Origin: Auriscalpium vulgare
Lineage: Eukaryota; Basidiomycota; Agaricomycetes; Russulales; Auriscalpiaceae
Assembly (NCBI GenBank): GCA_019915015.1
Contig: JAHBBC010000016.1
Location: 1,263,383 to 1,327,382, forward strand
DNA length: 64,000 bases
Reading direction: 5' to 3'
Shown here in pieces: positions 23,606-35,380 of the stretch (position 1 is its first letter; each line of letters starts with the position of its first letter). A program made the position numbers and the translations under genes. The notes under the pieces were generated by a model that saw only the letters and a program-made list of their open reading frames with translations, had not been told where the DNA came from and searched no databases.

Positions 23606-25578
23606 CTAAAACACCGCTGGTGTTCCCGCAGTAAGTATCTCAACGCCGGTCTCCGTAATCCTGATGTCTATGTCAGCAAACACAAAGAACTAAAGCAGGC
23701 GGCTGCTCACAAAAGGGTCTCCTCAAATTGGGCGCTCCGCTTGCCGTCTATTGTGGTCGCGGTCCAGTTGTCCGGCCAGTGGACCTCCGCAAAGTTGCTC
23801 CCAAGATTGATCATCTGGCGAGAGAATAGTCAATATATACATCTATAGACGACAGGAAGGGCATGCAGGCGTACCGGTTCGATCGTAAAACACTGGAGCA
23901 GATAGTGCGGCTCTGAGTTCCCATGAAATTCCGATAGCATATTGAAGATAGACGCACCATGCCGGCCTTCATCGCGCCCACCGCCTTGTTCTTTGCGTAA
24001 TGCGGAATGTTTGGCGCGCAGTGGAACAAGTCATTGACGCCGTGACCGACAAAGTTGCGTACCACCGAGCACCCATTCTCGTGCGCGATGGGTTCGCTAA
24101 TTTCTTTTAACATCGGTATCCCGAGGCGGCAGGTGGGGGACTCACATAGCCTTGCCGATGTCGCGAATGAGGGCGCCGGGTTTGCACATGTTGATCGCCG
24201 CGTCAAGGCAGCTTCGCGTCGTCCGAAGAAGTTTCTTGGATTCCTCGTTGACAGTGCCCACAGCGTAGGTCGCATTGACGTCCCCAAAGTATCCTTTGAC
24301 GTGGCACGGTGTTCAGCGTTGGTCTCCCTCAGAAGGTGGTCTGAGAAGAAACGAACCATCGTGGTAGAGCGTGACGTCTGCAAACATAACACGCGGATGA
24401 GTTGCAGTGTACCGCAAGATGCTGAGGCCACGTACCTATGTTTATTATGTCGCCGTCCCGCAGCTTCCGCTGGTCCGGGATCCCATGACAGATCACCTCG
24501 TTGATGGACCTGCACGCGCCAAACCAAATTATTTCAAACACGATGCGGGTACACAGATAAAACATACGTGCACACAGACTTGGGAAAGTGGCGGTAGTTC
24601 AAAGGGGCCGGGTACGAGTCGCGGTCAATGGATGCTTGGTGGACGACAGCGTCGATCTCGTCCGTCGTAATTCCCGGACGCACGAGCGCTGCGGCGATGT
24701 CGAGCACCTCTCTTGCCAGCTAGCGCACGGAAGAAACAAGCAGAGCATTAGAATGCGTTTGACAGTCGCGGGCGCCGAGGAAGAGGCAGAGAGGGAGCAG
24801 GCGGTCATGGTCAGAGTCGGCAGCGGTGGGCGGTCTGCGCTCGACTTCAGGTATAGACCTCGCTGACAGCAGGGAAGACACGCACTCTGCACACGGTCCG
24901 CATCTTCTCAATCTCCTCCGGGTGCAAGACGCGCGGAGATTCGTTCAGGCGTCGGTTCTCGGATCGCGGGATGCCTGAGATGCCGAACAGAGTGAGTGCG
25001 AGAAGACGAGAAGGAAGAAGGAAGGACTAGCTCACCGGTTTTGGCGTAGTCGGGTGGGGGTATGTGCTCTGGCACGGGTCGCGTGCTGGAAAGCGGGTAG
25101 ACGGGTCGGAGGTCGCCAGAGTAGCGGAAGTTGGGAAACGGATTGTATGCATTGTCTGCGGGTAGAGATGCACCATGAGAAGGGAAGAGGTCGCACGAAC
25201 AATTTTGCGGTCACACACTTCCACCCTTTAACGGAGCTTGATCATGGATCGCTTTGTGACTTTTCTGGGAGTACAGTCATGTCGTGCGTGATGTCTGTCG
25301 AAGATTTCGCTTACCCCTGGAACAGCAAAAGGCACGGTCGGTAGTGAGCGCCCGGCAACGACATGGCATGCACACATAACACTCACACGAGACTTTGAAG
25401 CATTCCTGAGTGCAGAAGTAGGAGTCTTTGATTCCAAGCCTGCATTGCACGGTACATGGTGAGATCAGAGGCTGAAAAGAGAGAGGTATGCTCACTTGTG
25501 ACAAGTAGGGCACTCGAGTTTGGAAGGTGGGCTACCGTTGAGACATTTAGCACTCTGGCAAAGAATTTCTGCGGTCAT
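23606..25578 (-). CDS. MAP1: Methionine aminopeptidase type 1
   Basis: Removes the initiator methionine from new proteins at the ribosome. The start at 25578 opens with [20 protein letters not shown] and then [20 protein letters not shown], the Cys-rich zinc finger of eukaryotic type 1 enzymes. Next come [55 protein letters not shown] and the pita-bread catalytic domain. The five metal ligands can be followed: Asp in [10 protein letters not shown], Asp in [12 protein letters not shown], His in [13 protein letters not shown], Glu in [15 protein letters not shown], and Glu in SAQFEETL. The last exon, joined by CTTTT|GTGAGC...CATCAG, ends [13 protein letters not shown] and a TAG at 23606-23608. 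All ligands are intact. Its start faces that of the HVA22-like gene 371 bases away. Confidence 0.92.
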
Positions 25579-25949
25579 TCTGGATCGATTGACGGTATCA
25601 GATCGAACTGTTGGTGTGGGATGGTCAGATCAGCCTGTATTCAGGAAGTCTTTGCGAGTGGACGTGCGCAGGTGAATCCAAAAGACTGGGCAAGTCGCCT
25701 TGCGGCCCTGTGTATCGCCCTTGGAGATGTATGTGGAAGAGCCGGTCGGACAAGTGAGCACGCGCGGGTGCTGTGTATGTAAGGCAGTCACGTTCTGACG
25801 TCTTTGACCTACCCGAGGGCCGACTTCCGCAGCTTCCTCAGCCCTCTGAACAGAAACACGCGCGCGAAATATAATCTCCTCCATCGCTGATTTTGCGACG
25901 ATTACCTCTCGTCTCTTTTCCCCCTACTTTGACTGCCACATCCCCCGCG
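25579..25949. promoter_or_regulatory. Divergent upstream region of MAP1 and the HVA22-like gene
   Basis: 371 bases separate two divergent start codons. No TATA box is evident near either start, which fits two broadly expressed genes. Confidence 0.4.
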
Positions 25950-27080
25950 ATGCTGCTCTACTTCACCTCGCGGGTCATCAGGTAACGGTTTCCGGCATGC
26001 TGAGACGAGCAAGCGTTGACTTGAATTGCCTCGCCCGCAGCTCTCTTGTAGCTTTTTTGTATCCCGGGTACGCGTCCTTCAAGACCCTCTCTCAACGACC
26101 CGCATCCGAGGAAGATCTCGAGCGATGGCTAATGTACTGGTCCGTGCTCGGCGCCGTCGTCGGCGTGGAGTACGTTGCTGAATGGCTCGTCTCATGGTGC
26201 GTGCCCCTCTCTGTCCAAGCCTGCTGCTATCGGATCTCCAGACAAACCTGACACGCCCTACTCACGTGCAACGCACTACAGGATCCCGTTCTACTACCCT
26301 ATCAAGACAATTTTCTTCCTCTACCTCGCCCTCCCCCAGACGCGCGGCTCCTCCTACCTCTACATCACGCACCTGCAACCTTTCCTCCATTCACACGAGT
26401 CCCAGATTGACGCGACCCTCGCCTCTCTGCGTACGCGGATCTTCGCCTTCCTCCAGGAGCGCGCGCGCGCGCTCTGGGAGCACGTCGCGGCGAGCGTCAA
26501 CCAGCCCGCGCCGTCTTCCACCACCGTCCCGTCCGCGGGCGGTGCAGCGCCGCCTACGCTCAGCGACCCCGTCTCGGGACCCACGCAGATGCTAGGAACT
26601 TTCTGGCGCACGTACGGCCCTGCCATCGTCGCCTCAGGCGCGGCGCTCCTGCGGCAGGGCGCCGCGTCCTCTGCGGAGTCGTCGAACAACGCAATGGGCT
26701 CGCCGCGCGCGGGTCCTTCGCGCGTCGCATCCACCTCCTCGCATCTCGGGGGGCAGAACGCTGCCGAGCGCAAGCGCCAACTCGAGGCGGAGCTCGCGTC
26801 ACTTGCAGACACGCAGGGGTACGACGTTGGCGACGTGCCTGGCGTGCCAATGCCGTCCGGCGCTCCGTCCGTCCGCCCGCGCACGTCCTCGTCCGAATCG
26901 GATCTGCGCGAGCGCAATGGTGGGAACAACGGGAGGTTTGAGGAGATCGAGGTGCCGAGCGAGGATGACGAGCCGGCACGGCGGCCGCCGGCCGCGCAGA
27001 GGCGCTCGAGTGGGTGGTTCAGCGGGTGGGGCGCTGGTGCGCCTGCTGGTCAGGGTTACGAGCGCGTGAAGAATGATTGA
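25950..27080 (+). CDS. TB2/DP1/HVA22 (REEP/Yop1-like) ER membrane protein
   Basis: Members bend ER tubules or link ER to trafficking. Exon 1 (MLLYFTSRVIS) joins at ATCAG|GTAACG to SSLVAFLYPGYASFKTL, the family signature, followed by EEDLERWLMYWSVLGAVVG, then after another intron IPFYYPIKTIFFLYLALPQT and GSSYLYITHLQPFLHSHE. The first part is therefore a hairpin membrane domain of about 110 residues. The rest, about 200 residues, is a long low-complexity cytosolic tail rich in Ala, Ser and Pro with acidic patches (EEIEVPSEDDEPARR). This tail is longer than in yeast Yop1 and closer to animal REEP1-4 in layout. The stop TGA ends at 27080. Confidence 0.9.
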
Positions 27081-27349
27081 GTGGAAGGAGGGTCGGAGGT
27101 ACAATATGTATAGTCGGCCTACGTGAGTATAGTCGTAGTGCTGTAAGGAATTTCTCATTCTTCTGTAGATTGTTCGAACTGTATTCTATTTGCTTTCACA
27201 TCGATGTATCTATGATTTGCTGATGACTTGCATTCTGACATATACGCGAGACTAAGGCCCTAGGCACATGTATTGTCACCCTATAATATGACTACCAGCT
27301 CTGCCCCAATTTGAAGGAGATTAATAGCCCATAAACACGACCTTAGAAT

Positions 27350-28812
27350 TCACACCGGCCACGCCGAGCCACGAACCGTCTTTATCCACGACGTCCCGGC
27401 TTCAGGAAACTAAAGGATAATGATCAGCAAAAACAGAGAACATCGCCCGTCCTCAGATGTGCTCACCTCCCAAGTCATGACACCAGCATCTGCGATCGCG
27501 ACTCATGAGTACAACATCTAAGTAGCTCAGGGCAGTCCAAGACTTACTCCAGCCCTGTGATTTCGCGGTGGACACACACCCTGCCAATGTGGACGTTGAC
27601 ATGAACCCGTTGCTCGCCGTGCCGGCTGTGGCGGGCTTGCCGATGACGATCTTGCTCAGCGGAACGCCCGCTGCGTTGATCTCGAACACGGAGGAGCTTG
27701 GGAAGCTGCCACCGGACTTCGTGAGCAAGTTCGTGCATGTTGTGTATTGGGATGTGCCTTGGTTGTAGAACTACGGGCAAGGAGAATCAGCCACAGCTCA
27801 GTATTGGAATTGAGAAAGCATCAGGTTAGTAGTACCTGTACGTTGTACTGCCGCAGGACACGTCAATCGTGCATAGAACACTTTGCAAGGCAGGTTGCAC
27901 GCACCCAGTCGATCAGACTGCCGACCGCTTTGTCAACAGCGAGGTATCCGTTGTCGGGCCACCGGTTATTCTGGAACCATGGTGCGACAGCTGACACCAA
28001 ATGTTAGTTTATCTCGCATTGAAAAGGATGCTATGTCACAGCAACGTACGGGCGTGAGTGATGATGTATGTGCCCTGAGGGAGCTGTGCACGGAGCTGCT
28101 TCGTGAACGAGTTCAGCCACGCCACCGCGCCTTGGCCGCTGGTCTCAAACGCGCCGAAGTCCTGCAAGTACCGAGATTGAGATCATGAGATCATAGGGCA
28201 ATAAGGCATATATACAAACCTCGTAGTCGACATCGATACCGTCGAGGTTGTACTGCTTCACCCACGCGGCCATCGTGTTCGCGGTCTTGACAGGATCTGC
28301 GCCTGAGGTCGTGGGGACGTCGGTCGAGCCGAATGCGGAGACGAGGAGCTTGATGCCGGCGGCGGTGTAGGCGGACTTGATGCTCGCCCGATCGGCCGCA
28401 GATATCAAAGTCCATTCCAGAGCCTGATCAGCAGGACCAGAGAGCAGGAGGAAGGACAATATGCTTTGCGAGGGGGCATCAACTACACGGCAAAGGAACC
28501 GTACAGGACACTCACAAAACATTAAAGCCCTGTAGTCCGCGAGGTTAGATGTTTGCCAAGAGCTGCAGGTGAGCGGGAGCTCACCGTGATAGAAGAAGTA
28601 GCTGGAGGACCATTCTCCCCTGAGACCCACTCGTCGCTATAAGCGACCCAGTGGGGTGCAGCAGGCGTAGCCGCCGCCGCCCGGACCTCGAGGGTCTCGT
28701 TCACCGGGATCGACGCGACGTTCACCGGGATCGACGCGACGTTCACCGTCATGAACGACATGACAGAGAACGCGGCCAATATGCGAGCGAAAGGGGCCTG
28801 GAGCGAAACCAT
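27350..28812 (-). CDS. GH18 chitinase-like secreted glycoside hydrolase
   Basis: Start at 28812 with a signal peptide (MVSLQAPFARILAAFSVMSF). Then APHWVAYSDEWVSGENGPP, FLLLSGPADQALEW, LLVSAFGSTDVPTT, and the GH18 catalytic signature in YNLDGIDVDYE (DxxDxDxE with the proton-donor Glu). Later exons give DFGAFETSGQGAVAWLNSF, GTYIITHA, APWFQNNRWPDNGYL, VQFYNQGTSQYTTC, INAAGVPLSKIVIGKPATAG and a final NAGVMTWEFPEAGTSWIKTV ending at TGA (27350-27352). The order and the end with GVMTW-E match single-domain fungal GH18 enzymes that cleave chitin or related N-acetylglucosamine polymers; no carbohydrate-binding module is present. A 21-bp in-frame tandem duplication gives NVASIPVNVASIPV just after the signal peptide. 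Confidence 0.9.
28704..28745 (-). repeat. 21-bp tandem duplication in the chitinase N-terminus
   Basis: The 21-base unit GTTCACCGGGATCGACGCGAC (20 or more bases, positions given by the span) is repeated twice and followed by a third partial copy. It adds seven residues (NVASIPV) in frame near the mature N-terminus. Confidence 0.9.
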
Positions 28813-28877
28813 GGTAATCGTCTGGAGAAAAACTTCGATTGAAGCTGGAGCTGCCTGCACCAGAGATAGAGCGCACA

Positions 28878-28884
28878 TTTTATA
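28878..28884 (-). promoter_or_regulatory. TATA box of the GH18 gene
   Basis: TATAAAA on the minus strand, 66 bases before the start codon at 28812. A clear TATA box with a short leader suits a regulated secreted-enzyme gene. Confidence 0.6.
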
Positions 28885-31206
28885 CCGTCTTAGTCTCCTG
28901 CGATCCTAGAGCATTGCCCGGGAGAGCCGTCCAGACAAGCAAGGATCACATGCATATCCGCCGAACCGACACGTAGCTGCTGTCTTGGCGAGCTCAAGAT
29001 ATGATGAGACCCGATACGTCCTGGGAACATGAGATGCAGCACTCCATCGCAGCCTCGAAGCCAGCTAACGAGAAAATCAGCCCGCGAGGTTCGATGCCAA
29101 GGCAGGCTCCGCGCAACACACAACGACTTCTGGCAGATTAGTTGCGATAACTTTGTGTCAGTGCGGCAGAACTCGACAGGAATGCAAACTTGCTTGCCTT
29201 CGCCTCAGTCTGCGAGCATGCGTGCGGCACTTGGATCAGCGTGGGCATCATGCGCTGGCAGGTCGGTACGCCGAGGTCACCGTCAGCCGGAAGCAGAGCA
29301 CGTCGCTGTCTCAAGAATCGTATGGGTGCGACGTTGACACTGGGAAAACGCGTAGTTGGACAGTCGAGAAGTCGCTGAGCCGCTATCTAGCGCTCGTGTA
29401 TAGTGAGATGATTGGAGGTTTACGAGAAGGACTGCAAGACAAGGAGGATCGCCAGTCAGCTGCATATCCATATTGCCACAAAAGTTCTCAAAGACGCACC
29501 GCCTGAATATCCGCAGTGCAACTGCGAGCGAGGATCTAGCCAGATATTTGCTTCTATCACCGGTATGTCGCCGGTTGGCAGAATCTGCGCTACATCAAGG
29601 AAGCAACTCAAAAGCAGATGAAGCCCTGGAACGAAGTGCATCGTGAAGTGACCTCGTGCTACGATATGGAGGAAGCCTGCGAAAAAGACGAGCAGATAGC
29701 ACGGAGAAGCACTCAGGATGCAGGCGGTCGTGTGATGAAGGCTCACCGCACCTAGCGGGACGTAGCCATCTCCAAATCCATGCAGACGCGCAGTGGATAA
29801 ATGCAAGTCGCCATGGAAAGGACTGGAGACCGGAGCATTATTTCGATTGATGCTGCGTGATGGAGAGCGGGAATGGAGGTATATACGTAGATATGCGCGG
29901 CGATATGGGCGTTCCCGGCCGGAAGCCAACTTGAAGGATGATATCGCTGTTGATAGTAATCGAGGATTTCTATATAGCCTCGCTGCAGGCGACGGTTGGA
30001 CTGCAAGGCCTAGGGGCGGTCGGATCATTCGGCGCCGTGGAAGTGCAGAAATACTTACATAAAACCTTGGAATATTCGCACGTATTTGAATAGGTACTTT
30101 CCTCTGCATACGCGTCCATCCAATCATTCCACATCTGGGCCACGCCATAGCTTTCGCCAGCACTGAACATACGTTCACGCTAAATGAGTTGAGATATAGG
30201 ACTAATCACACAAATGGCAGAGAAGTGTGTAGTCTCCGTGGCTGACGTTACCCACAGAATACGGTCCTTCTGTTCTTTGCTTTTCACGAATTAAATCTGG
30301 ACATATTGCCATCATACATCACATCAGCCTGAGGAGCCCAGAGGACAGACTTTGACAAATGTTTGTTAAAGGAAGTCCTGAAGGCTTTCAATTAAGCCGT
30401 CATTCGGGTCAGACCTTACCGTAAAGTAATGTGAACGTGTTTTACGACGACCTTGCGGGTATGGACAGCGCCGCGGCTCGGGCGGCGACGCCTCAGTTGC
30501 AGTCCGTGTCCGTTAGAGCCTGCGAGGCCAGTGCGGGCTTCCATGCTTCCATTGCACGCGAGGACGCAGTGATGTCCAGAGTTTGTCCCGCTGATCTACG
30601 TGACCCGCCTGGGTCCCTCTGATAGCAGGGCAGGCAGTGTTAGAGCAATACGAGGCGCCTTGAGCTGCACGCGTGATGACGCCGCAGATTCGCCTCCCCT
30701 GCTGCGCGTGCGCGTTGTGTGAACATCGGTGTATATAGATAGATGACGACCGCACCCTCTGCTGTCGGACGCGGTGATCTTCTTGAATTGACAGGCTATA
30801 ACGTTCGAGCTAAGCTTCGTGTTGGAAGGCAAACTGCGGGAAAGGGACTCGGTGGGTTGCGCGCCTCCGCAACGGGACCGCACTAGGGATCCGTGAACGA
30901 CGATCTGAGCGATACATTGCCTTTGATGACAAGGCGAGCGGCATACGTGGACGTTGTCGGCGTCGGGAGGTAGCGAGACGGCGGCGGGGAGGTGCGCCGT
31001 GCGGTGCCAAGGGGAAACGAGGTTGCGGTGACAGATGGCAGCGTGCCGGTGACCGAAAAAGGCGAGAGAGGCAAAGCTATTGAAGCTGGAGGCCTCCACT
31101 CCCATTCCTTTCTCGGCCTACCATGCCCTCAATATAACCTCGCTCGCCATCGCTGCGCCCTCTTGTCACTCCCCCCGTCCACAGGACACCCGTCGCCATC
31201 GCAGAC
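28885..31206. other. 2.3 kb spacer with one doubtful minus-strand coding stretch
   Basis: Most of this interval shows nothing recognisable. On the minus strand, from 30170, an open stretch beginning MFSAGESYGVAQMWNDWMD has coding-like composition and could splice at TTTTAT|GTAAGT (about 30058) through a 49-nt intron to CCTAG. What follows is Arg/Ser-rich and not convincing. I know no family for it. The last few hundred bases must contain the promoter of the Zn2Cys6 gene. Confidence 0.35.
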
Positions 31207-34200
31207 ATGCCGGCCAGTGCTCGCGCTCCCAGCGACGCCGTCGTGCTGCGCAACAAAGAACAGGAGTGGAAGCGCTCACGGGGCGCTATCGCTTGCGCCG
31301 AGTGCCGTCGGTGCGTCACCTACCCCCGACTTCGCCTCTAGCCAGCATCCCGTCCTCATCTTGCCATCAGCCTCAAGCTCAAGTGCGACAAGAGTGTACC
31401 ATGCACTTCCTGTCGCCGAAGGGGCTGCGCCTCCATTTGCCCAAACGGTACGTCCTGCATCGGATTTCTGCCTTGTTGTTTCCGTGGGGGAGGATGATAA
31501 AGAGTGGTGGTATCCTAACCCCCGGTCGAAGCCGTTCCAATTTCTATCGCCGGGAACGCCGTGTGCCTCGTCTCGCACATCTGAGTTTCATACCACCATG
31601 TACTCATTGCTTTCATCCGAGCAGGCAGTCTCGTCACTGGCCAGGGGACACGGTAAGCTATCGCATCTGCACAGGCTTGTGCATGCCTACTCACAGCTCC
31701 GCCAGCTTCGTGCTCGCGGACACAGACCGTCTGCACAATAAAATCACCGACATGAGCGACCGCATTCGGCAGCTCGAGGACGCGCTCGCGCTCTCGCACG
31801 GCCACGTCTCGCGCGACGCACACCCACTTCTCCAACGCGACCTCCTGAAAGTCAAGTCCATCATCGACCTGCACGCTGCGGTAGACCAAGAGGGTGGCGA
31901 TAGCAGTCGGAGCAGCGAACCGCCGGGAGAAGGGGACGAGAGTCAGTCGCTGGATGTATTCGGGACGCTCGCCATTCGCGACGATGGGGCAAGCACATTC
32001 TATGGACGCTCTGCTGGACAAGAGGTCCGTGCCCCGCTTTTTGACGATGAGCGCATATACTCACTGCTGCGCATATATCCACCATCTTGCAATTCCAGAG
32101 CATCCTCCTCGTAAGTCACGGTGTTCCTTCAATCTCGTCATATGCGTTATCACATAGTACAGGGCGAACGCGATGCAGTCGAAGACTCTCCCTCCCCGCC
32201 CGACCCTTCGCGCCCGTCAACCGCCGGCACGCCTACAGGCCTCCCATATGCAATCATTGAAATCGCGCGCGCATTCCCCGATGCGTCCGTACGCCTTCCG
32301 CTTGACGCACTGGAGGCGTACCTCCCACACTGGGAGCGTGCTGCGCAACTCTGCGCGCTCTACCTCAACCAGGCGCCTTGGTTCTTCGGTGCGGTGCGTG
32401 CGCGGCAGCTGCACGAGGAGATCCTGCCAATGTTCTACCCCGAGGCTGCCACGCCGCCTCAGTCGACCTCCCAGCCTCAGTCGACACCGCAGCTGACGTC
32501 AACGCCGCACGACCTCGGTCTGCTGTTTGTGATCTTGTGCTTCGGCGCAGCGACGGACGAGTCACTCCCGCCCGCGCCGACGAACACGGAGGCGGACATG
32601 TACTACCTGCTCACGAAAGCCGCACTCGCCCTCGACCCAGTCATGGACCGTGCACCGACAGTGAGCACCGTGCAGGCTCTCAGCCTCATGGCCATCTACC
32701 AGGGCCTCGTCGCGAACGAACATAGTATAGAGAGCACTTGGGCGCTCATGGGCCTCGCGACTAAGCTCGCACAGAGTGTGAGTCTCTCTTTACTTGCGGT
32801 GGCTGTTCGGGAAGGAATGCGTACTTATGTTTGTTTGGGATCGCTGTAGATTGGCCTTCGTGAGTACGGCAACCTATTCACTGGTGTGCGTCTGACTCGT
32901 GCGCACAGACCGGGATTGTGCGCGCTGGAAGCTCTCCCCCGCGGAGGTGCAGAAGCGGCGCTCCTTATTCTGGGAGTTGTTCATCACGGACTGCTGGCAA
33001 GTGCGTGTCTCTTTTGTCAACCCGTTGCTACACCCTTCCCCAATTGAAAACACTGCTCTTGTGTCCACAGAGCCTCGCCACAGGTCGTATCGCGACTTTT
33101 TCTATCCCTGTGACCGACTGCGAGCTTCCTCAAGACACAGATGGGACGCTCGCAGCAGACGGCACACCGCAGGAGTCATGTAAGTCCGCAAGCCATGCAA
33201 ATATACACCCGATGTTGATCACGTGCATCGATAACAGTTCCGTTCTGGAAAGCGCGTTTTGGTCGGGAGTGCGTTGCGGACGTCGTTGCCGGGATTTTGA
33301 CCGCTCGCCCTCCGAAGTATTCGATCATAATCGAGCTCGACCGCAAGATCCGCGATATGGAAGTGCCAAAGTACGCCGTTGATGCCCCACCCGAGGGTGC
33401 GCCGTTCGGTATCGCGATGCAACATTACATGCCGATTAATTACCGCCATCTCAGTAAGCCGTTTTTACCTCATACCTTGTTGTCCAGTCTGAGCTTGATA
33501 TCAACAGCGCTATTATATATCCACCGGACCTTCCTCGCCCAGGGCCTATGCGACCACCCGTACGACCCGCTGCGCTCGCAGTACGCGCCATCTATTCTCG
33601 CGGGGTATCGCAGCGCTTGCCAGATCCTCTCAAATTTACGCGATGGTTTCGCTCAATTCCCCACGCCCATTGCACGCTTCTGGGTACTCTGGACGCATGC
33701 TTTCTCAGCGGCCGTCATGCTCGCATTGATCCCCGTGCGCGCTCCGCAGTCGAAGATGGCTCATACCGCGCTGTTGGAGCTCCAGATGGCCAACGATCTC
33801 TTTGAGCGCGCGGTGCCTTACGGTGGGCGCGCGGTCAAGATGCAGGTGCGGAGACCCAAAGCTTGCCTATAATCTATGCTGATGTGATGTGACTGATGCC
33901 TCGCAGCCCATCGTCCGCCGCCATCTCGACAAAGCGCTACAGAGCTTCCAGGTCGCACGATCCGAGGGCATCCCCCGCGGGCCCGAGAGCATCTTCCCGA
34001 GGCCATCGCGTGACGAGTTCTCTGTGTTCTCCGGTGTCACATCCACCATGTCCGCGCCAGCGCGGCCGCAGCCGGCGCGCTTGCAGATACGCGGCGCGGG
34101 TGGAGAGGTGCACTCAGGGCTGCCGAGTGCGGCGCCGGCAGACACGGACACGGACACGGACATGGCGGTTGACCAGCGGCAGCGCAGGGCGGAGTGGGGC

Positions 34201-35112
34201 CATGCGCATGCGACGCTCGTCGACCAACTCGTCACCTTCGAGGGGTCGCTGGATGCACAGATCAATCGTGGTGGGTGGGAGGTGGGCGGTGGCGGGCAGG
34301 CTCCGCAGTTGGCGCAGTCGCAGTCGGAGGGGAGCTTGCAGTATCCCAGATCAGAGTCATCGCACTCTCAGTCACCGCCTAGCATGACGGCATCATCGTC
34401 GGAGCATTCGCCGGCGGCGCAGCATCCTGGATACGTTTCTCAACCGCCTCGTCAGCATGAGTACCAGCGCACGTATCCGTATGCCGAGCAACAGCAGCAG
34501 GAGTTCTCAACACATCTGCATCATTCTCGTGGTGAACAGCTTCCATCCCACCCGCATCCTGAACAACAACCATCTTATCTAGCTTCACACCCTCAAGAGC
34601 ATTCCCATCCAACCCATCCAACGCTTTCGCACCGATCTTCCTCCCACAATATGTCAACATCAACACATCCCGCATTTACTCACCCGCAACCCCCGCAAAA
34701 TCCATACGATCACAGGCAAGCCTACCTGCCACCTCCGCAGCCGCACTATTACGCGCCACCTCATACCTACCATGCGCCGACCCCCGATTCCTACCAGCAT
34801 CACCAACAACCCGCCCTACCATTGCCTCCACAGCAGACGCCGCAGCTACACTACAGCGAGGGTAGCTCTCCGGCCTCCTCGACGCTGGCATCGACGTCCT
34901 CGGAGCTAGAGTACCCCGCCACCCCCGACCCGCAAGCACAGCAGAAGCTGTGGAACGTCCCGCATACAGAGGCAGATGTTCTCGCACGACCTCGGTCGCC
35001 ACGTCCGCGCGCGCTGGACCGCGTTTTGAGACAGAGTGGCGACCTCAGTCTCACGGAAGCATGGTCCGCGTTCATGTCGCAAATGGATGTGTCTATGCCG
35101 CCGAGGAGGTAG
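31207..35112 (+). CDS. Zn(II)2Cys6 transcription factor with fungal-specific middle domain
   Basis: The zinc cluster is split by an intron: IACAECRR, then LKLKCDKSVPCTSCRRRGC and ASICPNG, giving the six cysteines. A following splice to CTTCGTGCTC yields SLVTGQGTRFVLADTDRL and a short coiled coil (NKITDMSDRIRQLEDAL). After linkers (STFYGRSAGQESILL) comes the fungal_trans domain: ALEAYLPHWERAAQLCALYL, LLFVILCFGAATDESLPP, YYLLTKAALALD, IYQGLVANEHSIESTWALMG, LHRDCARWKLSPAEVQKRR and SLFWELFITDCWQ. The last 270 residues are a His/Gln/Pro/Ser-rich tail ending in a helix (DLSLTEAWSAFMSQMDV). It would bind DNA in the nucleus; its targets are unknown. It runs toward the neighbouring O-methyltransferase gene, 268 bases away, whose product it might regulate. 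Confidence 0.92.
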
Positions 35113-35380
35113 CTACCTGAGGTATCTTGTCATAACCTGCTTTGCCGTGTCCTTATTGTTGTTGTTATCATCTTGCTCTGATATTTGTCTGGTTAAATTT
35201 TGTCTTGCGCTCTTGTGTCGTATTTTGTCATAACAGTAGGAATCGGGTGTATTTTGCTTCACTGTAAAATAAGATGCCTCAACGTGCTTTCAATCTAGGG
35301 GCAACTAATGTACAGGAATAAATACATAGGGGGTTCAGTTCCATTACTGTAACTTCTGTGAATTGAGAGGCGCAGTGACA

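Noticed and set aside
29456..30178. 240-codon minus-strand frame
   Set aside because: Arg/Ser-rich, no family motif, and no coherent splice plan; only the first 25 residues look coding.
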